In this document: one piece after another, positions 1 to 6,683 of the stretch | Position numbering within the stretch: position 1 is the stretch's first letter | Layout: each line of letters opens with the position of its first letter | Assembly: GCF_000826545.1 (NCBI RefSeq) | Contig: NZ_CDME01000007.1 | Coordinates: 124,001 to 188,000, forward strand | DNA from: Kibdelosporangium sp. MJ126-NF4 | Lineage (GTDB): Bacteria > Actinomycetota > Actinomycetes > Mycobacteriales > Pseudonocardiaceae | Length of the DNA stretch: 64,000 bases | Reading direction: 5' to 3' | Notes under the pieces: generated by a model | Seen by the model: only the letters and a program-made list of their open reading frames with translations | What the model was told of the DNA's origin: nothing | Databases searched by the model: none | Program-made: the position numbers and the translations under genes

Positions 1-146
1 GGGAAGTAGCGGTAGAAGGAGCGCTCGGTCAGACCGGCGGTACGCGCGATCTGCGCGACCGTGGTGCGCTCGAATCCCTGCGTTTCGAACAGCTCGAGCG
101 CCGCGCGCTCGAGGCGGCCCTGTGCGTCGGACTCCCATCTCGGCAT
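1..146 (-). CDS. TetR-family regulator, N-terminal part (runs off left edge)
   Basis: The reverse strand from the ATG at 146 encodes MPRWESDAQGRLERAAL, then a TetR helix-turn-helix ending TERSFYRYF at the window edge. Only about 48 residues are present; the ligand-binding domain lies outside. It is divergent from the oxidoreductase at 229, and two inverted repeats lie in the 82-bp gap. This suggests an autoregulated local repressor controlling that enzyme. The ligand is unknown. Confidence 0.85.
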   Translation of the reverse strand, partial: MPRWESDAQGRLERAALELFETQGFERTTVAQIARTAGLTERSFYRYF

Positions 147-157
147 AGCCACCAGGA

Positions 158-213
158 TGACAGCAGAGGCTGTCGTCGCACTGCTAGGGTCGATGACAAC
201 AGATGCTGTCATC
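158..213. promoter_or_regulatory. Paired inverted-repeat operators between TetR and oxidoreductase genes
   Basis: Two related palindromes fill the divergent promoter. The one at 192-213 has perfect 7-bp arms (GATGACA/TGTCATC) and further inner matches. The one at 158-177 has TGACAGC facing GCTGTCG. Their position and symmetry fit sites for the divergent TetR protein, which would control both directions. Binding is inferred. Confidence 0.6.
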
Positions 214-228
214 ACACAGGAGATCGTC

Positions 229-1182
229 ATGAAGGCTCTCCAGTTCGACCAATTCGGTTCCCCGGACGTGATCGTGCTCCGTGACGTCCCGAAACCGGAG
301 CCGGGACCCGGCCAGATCCGGATCGCCGTGCGGGCGTGCGGCCTGAACCCGGGCGACTGGGCGGTGGTCGACGGCCTCCTCGCCGACCGGTTGCCACCGC
401 TGCCGCGTGGGCTCGGGTTCGAGGTCGCGGGCACCGTCGACGCGCTCGGTGAAAGCGTCACCGGCGTCGAGATCGGCGACGGCGTGTTCGGCCCGGCGAC
501 CTTCGACGGCCCGACGGCCGGGGCCGCCGAGTACGCGCTGATGGCAGCGTGGGCGCGCATTCCCGAGGGCGTCACCGCCGAGCAGGCCGCCGCGCTGCCG
601 ATGGCGGCCGAGACGGCGTGGCACGCGCTCGACGACCTCGGCGTCCAGCCGGGTGAGTTGCTGCTCGTCCACGGCGCGGGCTCCACCGTCGGCGAGGCCG
701 CGGTGCGCCTCGCATTGCACCGGGGTATCCGGGTGATCGCCACCGCCGGGCCCGCACGGGCCGCCGCCCTGGAAGAGATCGGCGCCCAGGTGACCAGCTA
801 CAGGGACGGCATGGCCGAACGTGTCGCCGCTCTGGCCGGAGGCCGCGTCGACCGTGCCCTGGACACGGCCCCGACCGGCGGCCGGATCGACCGTCCCGAC
901 CAGACCAGCCCGGCCGGTGGCGCACTGCCGACCCTCATCACGCTGACTGGGGACCCCGACCGCGTCCTCACCGTCTCCGACTTCGCCGCCGCGGCCGAGT
1001 TGGGTGCCCGGATCACCCACATCGACATGCGCTACGACCGGCTGGACGAGTTCGCCCGGCTGGCCGGTGAAGGCGTCCTGGCCGTATCGGTCGCCCGCAC
1101 CTACCCCCTCGACCAGATCCACGAGGCTGCCAAGCTCAGCCAGTCCCGTCGGCCCGGCGGCAAGCTCACGCTCGTCCTGTGA
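229..1182 (+). CDS. Zinc-free medium-chain (quinone-oxidoreductase-type) NADP-dependent oxidoreductase
   Basis: This is a 317-residue MDR-family protein with an N-terminal GroES-like domain (MKALQFDQFGSPDVIVLRD) and a Rossmann domain containing LVHGAGSTVGEAAV as the cofactor-binding glycine turn. No structural-zinc cysteine cluster is visible, which points to the quinone oxidoreductase branch. The ATG at 229 is chosen because AGGAGA lies just upstream at 218-223; longer in-frame extensions would run through the operators and lack homology. It probably reduces an electrophilic enone or quinone. Substrate unknown. Confidence 0.85.
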   Translation: MKALQFDQFGSPDVIVLRDVPKPEPGPGQIRIAVRACGLNPGDWAVVDGLLADRLPPLPRGLGFEVAGTVDALGESVTGVEIGDGVFGPATFDGPTAGAAEYALMAAWARIPEGVTAEQAAALPMAAETAWHALDDLGVQPGELLLVHGAGSTVGEAAVRLALHRGIRVIATAGPARAAALEEIGAQVTSYRDGMAERVAALAGGRVDRALDTAPTGGRIDRPDQTSPAGGALPTLITLTGDPDRVLTVSDFAAAAELGARITHIDMRYDRLDEFARLAGEGVLAVSVARTYPLDQIHEAAKLSQSRRPGGKLTLVL

Positions 1183-1232
1183 TCGCCCTGCGGCGACCGG
1201 CCCGCGTCCGCCGAGGGTTCGTCGTCCTAAAT

Positions 1233-1249
1233 TTGCCTGAGTCAGTCAA
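1233..1249. promoter_or_regulatory. Palindrome overlapping the MarR leader
   Basis: TTGCCTGA G TCAGTCAA is a near-perfect 17-bp palindrome (one mismatch pair) ending 3 bp before the marR start codon. This is the usual size and position for an autoregulatory MarR site controlling the marR-MFS operon. Confidence 0.55.
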
Positions 1250-1252
1250 CTA

Positions 1253-1795
1253 ATGGATGATGGTCCGATGAGCCGGTTGGAGAATCTGCTTGGCGCGCAG
1301 TCGTTGGCGCTCGCCGACCACCTGCTCGACGCGGATATCGACGGCGCGGCGGCGATGCCGGGTTCCGAGCGTGCGGCGTTGGTGACGCTGCTGGCCCACC
1401 CGGACCGGTCGGTGCGGTGGCTCGGCGACGTACTGGGGCTGACCAGTTCCGGCGGGACAAGGCTGGTCGATCGCCTGGTGGCGGCCGGATGGGCCACGCG
1501 CACGACGGGACAGGACGCGCGCAGCCGCCACGTGCGATTGACCCGCTCCGGCCGTGCGCGGGCGCGACGAGTGCTGGGATCCAGACAAGCCGTGCTGACC
1601 GCCGCGTTGAGCGTGTTGTCGGCCCAGGAACGCGATCAGCTTGAGTCGTTGCTGGACAAAGTGGTCTCGGGGCTTGCCGAGACGCGGTTGCCCGCGCTGC
1701 GGGTGTGCCGGTTGTGCGACCGGGACGCCTGCGCCGCCCAGGAAAGGCAGTGTCCGCTCGAACACACCGTGTCCGAGGACGATCCCTATGGGTGA
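1253..1795 (+). CDS. MarR-family transcriptional regulator
   Basis: The protein has 180 residues and a winged-helix core: recognition-helix region LGLTSSGGTRLVDRLVAAGW, then the wing DARSRHVRLT. The C-terminus carries an unusual cysteine cluster, CRLCDRDAC followed by CP. This could bind metal or sense oxidants, but that is inference. The stop overlaps the start of the MFS gene by 8 bp, so the two are very likely cotranscribed. A palindrome sits immediately upstream. Confidence 0.85.
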   Translation: MDDGPMSRLENLLGAQSLALADHLLDADIDGAAAMPGSERAALVTLLAHPDRSVRWLGDVLGLTSSGGTRLVDRLVAAGWATRTTGQDARSRHVRLTRSGRARARRVLGSRQAVLTAALSVLSAQERDQLESLLDKVVSGLAETRLPALRVCRLCDRDACAAQERQCPLEHTVSEDDPYG

Positions 1796-2948
1796 GTTGG
1801 CGGTCCGGGATCGCACGGCGCCAGGCATTGGCCGGATAGTGCTGCCCGGCGCGGCGATGATCGCGATCACCTTCGGCCTCGCCCGCTACGGTTACGGCCT
1901 GCTGCTGCCCGACATGCAGGCGGAGCTGCGGATCGGCGCCGACACCGCGGGGCTGATCTCGTCCGGCGCGTATCTGTCGTACCTGGCGGCGAACTTCCTG
2001 GTGGTCTGGCTGACCGTGCGGCTCGGACCACGGTGGGCCGTGGGTGCGGCGGCAGGGTTGGCTGCGACCGGAATGACCCTGGTCGCCGTTGCGGACGGCG
2101 TGTTGCTGCTGGCGACAGGTGTTGTGGTGGCCGGTGCCGCCGCGGGCCTGGCGTTTCCCCCGTACGCCGACGTTGTCGACGCCGAGGTGCCACGGGCACG
2201 GCGTGCGCTCGCGTGGTCGACGATCAGTTCTGGCTCTGGATGGGGCGTCGCTCTCGCCGGTCCGATCGCTGTCGTCGCCGGGCAGAGCTGGCGGGTCGCC
2301 TGGCTGGTGTTCGTCGCGTTGTCCGTCGGCGTGGGTTTTCTCGCGGTGCGCCGCCTCCCGTCTCGCGGTGCGGTCACCAGCCACCCGGTCCGGCTGAGCT
2401 GGTCGTGGTTCGTCTGCCCCAGATCCGGTCCGCTGCTCGGGTCGGCTGTGCTGACCGGCCTCGGCAGTTCGGTCTGGTGGGCGTTCAGTGTGGACGCCAT
2501 GCGAGAGGCCGGTATCTCCCCCACTTCGGCTCGGATCGTCTACGCCGTGTGCGGCGCGGCCAGCCTGCTCGCCTCGCTGAGCGGGAACGTCTTCCACCGC
2601 CTCGGACTACGCACTGGTTATCTGATCAGCGTGGCGCTGCTCGCGGCCGCTCTGCTGTTGCTCGGTGTCGGGACCGCGCGGCCGCTGGTGGTCGTGATCG
2701 CCGCGGTGTTGTTCGGTGCCAGCTACGCCGCGACCGTTGCGGCCCATGGGCTGTGGAGCTCGGGCGTTTTCGCTGAGCGCCCGTCGGCCGGTCTGGCCGC
2801 GATCAACACGGCACTGACCATCGGCACCGTCATCGGACCCGTGACGGCAGGCGCCCTGCTCGACTCGGCCGGATACCCCTTGGTGCTCATCGCCGCGGCG
2901 GCATGTTGCGCGATGGGCGTAACGTGCGCACCGCCACGCGGCAGGTAA
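1788..2948 (+). CDS. MFS transporter (YbfB/YjiJ-like)
   Basis: This is a 386-residue integral membrane protein with about 12 hydrophobic segments. The first segment is followed by LARYGYGLLLPDMQAEL, a signature typical of YbfB/YjiJ-type MFS carriers. The ATG at 1788 overlaps the marR stop by 8 bp. Substrate cannot be read from sequence. Coupling to a MarR regulator suggests an inducible exporter. Confidence 0.85.
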   Translation: MGELAVRDRTAPGIGRIVLPGAAMIAITFGLARYGYGLLLPDMQAELRIGADTAGLISSGAYLSYLAANFLVVWLTVRLGPRWAVGAAAGLAATGMTLVAVADGVLLLATGVVVAGAAAGLAFPPYADVVDAEVPRARRALAWSTISSGSGWGVALAGPIAVVAGQSWRVAWLVFVALSVGVGFLAVRRLPSRGAVTSHPVRLSWSWFVCPRSGPLLGSAVLTGLGSSVWWAFSVDAMREAGISPTSARIVYAVCGAASLLASLSGNVFHRLGLRTGYLISVALLAAALLLLGVGTARPLVVVIAAVLFGASYAATVAAHGLWSSGVFAERPSAGLAAINTALTIGTVIGPVTAGALLDSAGYPLVLIAAAACCAMGVTCAPPRGR

Positions 2949-3064
2949 CGACCTCGCTACTCACGCCAGGGTCCGCGTCGGTGTCGGATCGGGCGCGGGC
3001 CGTTCGTAGTGGTAATGAGTGGCCGCCCACGAGGGGTGCCCGAGTCACAGGAGATGATCTTCAG

Positions 3065-3394
3065 ATGCAGTACCTGGTTTCCGTGATCGACGACGGGGCC
3101 GGAACCGCCACCCCGGACGAGCACGCTGCGACCGACGTGTTCAACGACCGGCTCCGGGCGGAGGGCCACTGGGTCTTCGCCGGTGGGCTCGGGTTGCCCG
3201 ACACGGCCACCGTCATCGACAACCGGAGCGGGGCCGGGCTGGTCACCGACGGGCCGTTCGTCGAGTCGAAGGAGTACCTCGCGGGCTTCTGGATCATCGA
3301 GGCCCCCGACCTCGACGTGGCGCTCAAGCTCGCCGCCGAGGGCTCGAAGCACTGCAACCGGAAGGTCGAGGTACGGCCGTTCCAGAACGAGTGA
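3065..3394 (+). CDS. YCII/DGPF-domain protein
   Basis: This is a 109-residue single-domain protein with the characteristic DGPFVESKEYLAGFWIIEA stretch of the DGPF/YCII family, which has a dimeric ferredoxin-like fold. AGGAG lies upstream of ATG 3065; the longer upstream reading frame has no homology. Many actinomycete members occur beside ECF sigma factors, but none is adjacent here. Biochemical role unknown. Confidence 0.85.
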   Translation: MQYLVSVIDDGAGTATPDEHAATDVFNDRLRAEGHWVFAGGLGLPDTATVIDNRSGAGLVTDGPFVESKEYLAGFWIIEAPDLDVALKLAAEGSKHCNRKVEVRPFQNE

Positions 3395-3402
3395 ACGTGC
3401 TC

Positions 3403-3436
3403 GGAGCCCGTGACCGGTTCGACGGCCACGGGCTCC
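3403..3436. terminator. Bidirectional terminator hairpin
   Basis: GGAGCCCGTG (3403-3412) pairs perfectly with CACGGGCTCC (3427-3436). The stem extends with one mismatch to a loop of about 6 nt. It lies between the convergent YCII and protease genes. There is no strong U tract, as is usual in high-GC actinomycetes. Confidence 0.75.
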
Positions 3437-3457
3437 CCTGGGCACCGGCCTGCGGGA

Positions 3458-4924
3458 TTACTGAACGGTGAGGGTGTAGTCGGTGGTTCCGGTCTTGCCC
3501 GCGCTGTCCGTGGCGGTGACGGTGATCTTGTAGGTGCCGGACTGGAACGGGGCGGCGACAGTCATCTTCGAGGTGCCGCCCGGGTTGACGGTCGACGGCA
3601 TGAACATCGGCGTGAACGGAAGGCCCTGGGCGCCGAGGCTGATCGTGCCCGTGCCGCCGGTGACGGTGATCGTCGTGTTGGCGAACCCGCCAGGCGAGAC
3701 AGTGCTCGAGTTCGGTGTGGCGGAGGGCTTCGGGCCTTCGGTGGATCCGCCGTCGCCGACCGTCAGGGTGTAGTCGGCGGTCTTGGCGCCGGATGTCCCC
3801 TTGGCGGTGACAGTGATCTTGTAGGTGCCCTTCGGAGTGCTCGACGCCGTCTCGATGGTGAGCTTGGCGACGTCGCCGGAGGTGATCGACGTGGGCTGGA
3901 AGGTGGCGGCCGCGCCGCTGGGCAGGCCGGTGGCGGCGAGGTCCAGCTTCTCCGCGCCCTGGTCACCGGCCTTGGTGGTGACGCTCGTCGAGATGTGCTT
4001 GCCGGGCTCGGCCTTGCCGGACGACGGCGACAGGGCCACCGTGAACTTGCCGTCGCCGGGCTGCCCGCCGCCGATCTCGCCGCGGGCCCAGTCGCCCATC
4101 TCGTTGGTCAGCCGTCCCATGATGCTGTAGCGGTCGCATCCGCTCGCGCCCCACGACACGACGCCGACGATCACTCCGTCCACAATGTACGGTCCGCCGC
4201 TGTCGCCGCTGCAGGTGGCGACGCGGCCGTCGTCGTACCCGATGCACACCATCACGTCCGGGTTCACGCGGACGTTGAAGACCTGGCAGTTGGCGGCGTC
4301 GTTGACCGGCATCGTGACCTTGTGGAGCGCGCCCGACCCGCCACTGGACGACGTCCTGCCGTAACCGAAGGCGGTGCCGGACTTGCCCGGCTGGGTGAGC
4401 GCGCTGTCACCGGAGCCCGCCACCTTGGCCCACTGGTTCTCCGGCACGGGCAGGTCGTCGGCGGTGGTGATCACCGCGACGTCGTAGCCGTTCTGCCAGG
4501 AGTTCGGGCCGGTGTAGCGCGGGTGGACCTTGTAGGAGGCGACGTTGGTGCGGAAGGTCTCGTCACCGGCGGTGTTGAGGTCGTCGTCGCCGTAGATGTA
4601 GCTCTTGGCGCCGCCGACATCGATCATGCAGTGCGCCGCGGTGATGATCTTGCGCTTGCCGACGACCGAGGCCGTGCAGGACTGCCCCTGCGGTCCGCCG
4701 CCGCCCGCGCGCAGGCCCGCGATGACGAACGGGTTCTCCTTGACCGTCGTGCGCTGGCCGTTGACCACCCTGGTTCCGGCGTCGCCGGGGTTGAGCTGGT
4801 CGGTCGGGGTGGCGGCGGTGCTGATCCGGCCGGACGGTTCGGCGCCCGCGGACGCCGCCGCCGGTAGCGCCAGCGCGGCCAGCGCCACGCACAGCGCCGT
4901 GATCAAACGTGGTGTTCTCATCAT
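3458..4924 (-). CDS. Secreted trypsin-like serine protease (S1) with C-terminal Ig-like repeats
   Basis: The 488-residue product has a Sec signal peptide (about residues 1-27) and a short propeptide before RVVNG. The S1 domain has the full triad: His98 in TAAHC, Asp148 in YDVAVI, Ser242 in GDSGGP. From about residue 290 two Ig/BACON-like beta-sandwich repeats follow, each ending in a TADYTLTV or TTDYTLTV motif; they probably serve for binding or spacing. GAAGGAG lies so close to the tandem ATG codons that either 4924 or 4921 could be used. It is next to a second secreted protease in the same orientation. Confidence 0.92.
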   Translation of the reverse strand: MMRTPRLITALCVALAALALPAAASAGAEPSGRISTAATPTDQLNPGDAGTRVVNGQRTTVKENPFVIAGLRAGGGGPQGQSCTASVVGKRKIITAAHCMIDVGGAKSYIYGDDDLNTAGDETFRTNVASYKVHPRYTGPNSWQNGYDVAVITTADDLPVPENQWAKVAGSGDSALTQPGKSGTAFGYGRTSSSGGSGALHKVTMPVNDAANCQVFNVRVNPDVMVCIGYDDGRVATCSGDSGGPYIVDGVIVGVVSWGASGCDRYSIMGRLTNEMGDWARGEIGGGQPGDGKFTVALSPSSGKAEPGKHISTSVTTKAGDQGAEKLDLAATGLPSGAAATFQPTSITSGDVAKLTIETASSTPKGTYKITVTAKGTSGAKTADYTLTVGDGGSTEGPKPSATPNSSTVSPGGFANTTITVTGGTGTISLGAQGLPFTPMFMPSTVNPGGTSKMTVAAPFQSGTYKITVTATDSAGKTGTTDYTLTVQ

Positions 4925-4964
4925 GCTCCTTCACTGCAGGGTCGAGAAGGTGTGACTGTCCACA

Positions 4965-6500
4965 TCAGAAGGTGATCGACCAGCCGGTCAGGGTGCCGGT
5001 GTCGAACCGGTAGACATCGCGGACCGACAGCCGCCACGTGCCGTTGGCGTCCTCGCGCGAGGCGTCCACCGTGAAGGCCTGGTGCACGCCGCCTGCCTCG
5101 CCGACGCCGCCCGAGCGCTTGAGCGGGTAGGTCGCGCCACTCGGGCCGACCAGGTCGACGGCGAGGTCACCGGTGTAGCCGTGGTCGATGTCCACCCTGA
5201 CCGCGAGAGCCGCGGACGCCTTGCCGTCGCAGGAATCCTGGGTGACGCTGGTGCCGACGGCCGATCCCGCGTCCGGAATGGACACGTCGTCGTCGTTGTT
5301 CTTCACACCGCACTTGGACGGGACGCCGCCGATGAACCCGACGTAGAGCAGCTTGTTCGGCGAGCCCGCTCCCGGGCTGGTCACCAGGTTCGGGGTGGCG
5401 TTGTCCACCAACGCGTCCCGGACCTGCTGTGGCGTCGCCCCCGGGTTCGCGCCCAGGTACAGCGCCGACGCGCCCGCGCCGTGCGGGGAGGCCATGGACG
5501 TTCCGCTGCCGGTGCGGTAGCCACCAGTGTGGTCGGTGGAGTAGATGTTGCCGCCCGGTGCGAACAGGTCGACGCACGTGCCGTAGTTGCCGCTGCGGCT
5601 GCCACCTTGGTTGATCCAGCCGACCGTGAACGCCTCCGGTGTGCGCCCCGGGCTGGCCGTGCACGCGTCCTGACCGTTGTTGCCCGCCGCGACCGCGACG
5701 ACGAAGCCCTTGGCCACCAAGGCTTTGACCTGCTCGTCGCCGACACCGACGGTGTCCATGACGAGGCTGAGGTTCACCACGCCCGGCTTCACGCCGTTCT
5801 TGGCCACCCATTCCAGGCCGCTGACCGTCGCCGAGTCAGGCCCGGAACCGCCGCAGCCCAGCGAACGGACGGCGACAACCTTGGCCTTCTTGGCGACACC
5901 AACGGTTTTGCCCGCGATGGTGCCCGCCACGTGCGTACCGTGCCAGAAGCAGTCACTGGCGTCGTTGTCGTTGTCGATGAAGTCGTACCCGTGGCGGGCA
6001 CGGCCTTCGAACTCGGTGTGCTGGATGTGCACACCGGAGTCGACGACGTAGGCGGTCACGTTGTCCGCCGTGTTCGGGTAGGTGTACTTCTTGTCGAGGC
6101 TGGTGGTCCGCTGGTCGATCTGGTCAAGGCCCCACGACGGCGGATTCGGTTGTTCACCGGCGACCGCCCGGGATGTGCCGTCCTGGTGGACGGCCTTGAC
6201 CGACGGGTCGGCGGCAAGCTGCCTCGCCTGCCGCTCGGACAGGTCGCGAACCGTGAAACCGTTCAGTGTCGCCGCGTAGGTGTCGGCCACGAGGCCGCCG
6301 TAGCGCTGGGTGAGCGTGGTCGCGTGTCCGTCGGCGGCGGCGCGGGCACCGTCCTTGAGAACCACGATGTAGCGCCCGGCGACGTGCTCACGGGCTTGTA
6401 CGACAGCGGCTTCGGGCTGGGCCGTCGCGACGCCCGCCGCAGTGGTCACCAAGACCGCGGCTGCGGCCACCAGGCTCGCTATCCCTCGCGTCCTGTGCAT
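4965..6500 (-). CDS. Secreted subtilisin-like protease (S8) with inhibitor I9 and P-type C-terminal domain
   Basis: The 511-residue preproenzyme has a signal peptide (1-27), an I9 propeptide (about 43-112, starting YIVVLKDGA) and an S8 catalytic domain. The catalytic residues are Asp154 (VVDSGV), His187 (HGTHVAGT) and Ser335 (GTSMASPH). From about 405 to the end is a proprotein-convertase P-like domain (GYTGDLAVDLVGPSG ... GWSITF). The gene is divergent from the LuxR-type regulator at 6684 and upstream of the trypsin-like protease, with 40 bp between them. Confidence 0.93.
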   Translation of the reverse strand: MHRTRGIASLVAAAAVLVTTAAGVATAQPEAAVVQAREHVAGRYIVVLKDGARAAADGHATTLTQRYGGLVADTYAATLNGFTVRDLSERQARQLAADPSVKAVHQDGTSRAVAGEQPNPPSWGLDQIDQRTTSLDKKYTYPNTADNVTAYVVDSGVHIQHTEFEGRARHGYDFIDNDNDASDCFWHGTHVAGTIAGKTVGVAKKAKVVAVRSLGCGGSGPDSATVSGLEWVAKNGVKPGVVNLSLVMDTVGVGDEQVKALVAKGFVVAVAAGNNGQDACTASPGRTPEAFTVGWINQGGSRSGNYGTCVDLFAPGGNIYSTDHTGGYRTGSGTSMASPHGAGASALYLGANPGATPQQVRDALVDNATPNLVTSPGAGSPNKLLYVGFIGGVPSKCGVKNNDDDVSIPDAGSAVGTSVTQDSCDGKASAALAVRVDIDHGYTGDLAVDLVGPSGATYPLKRSGGVGEAGGVHQAFTVDASREDANGTWRLSVRDVYRFDTGTLTGWSITF

Positions 6501-6592
6501 CGTCTTCCTCCATCTCGCAGGGAGTGAGCGACCGTCCGAGGAGACGACGGCTGCTCAGCCACCACCATTCGGCGTCCGGAGAGGAGGAACAA

Positions 6593-6633
6593 CCGTGGTA
6601 AAGACCCGTAAGGGGTACGGGATTGCGCCACGG
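6593..6633. promoter_or_regulatory. Nested inverted repeat in the protease/LuxR divergent promoter
   Basis: CCGTGG (6593-6598) pairs with CCACGG (6628-6633). Inside it CCCGT (6605-6609) pairs with ACGGG (6617-6621). The arrangement lies about 50-90 bp upstream of the LuxR start and about 95 bp from the subtilase start. It could be an operator or an mRNA hairpin. Function is inferred. Confidence 0.35.
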
Positions 6634-6683
6634 GGCTACCCTTCGATCACTGTCGTGGGAACAACGAACCGGCGGGAGCGACG

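Noticed and set aside
184..1122. Long open frame on the minus strand opposite the first oxidoreductase
   Set aside because: Antisense shadow of a GC-rich gene; no known domain, no ribosome site. The same applies to the long minus-strand frames at 1242-2597 and 15527-17263.
3410..4867. Plus-strand frame of 485 codons opposite the trypsin-like protease
   Set aside because: Low-complexity Gly/Arg/Ala reading of the antisense strand; the minus frame has a signal peptide and a complete catalytic triad.
5082..6527. Plus-strand frame opposite the subtilase
   Set aside because: Antisense shadow; the minus frame holds the complete S8 signature.
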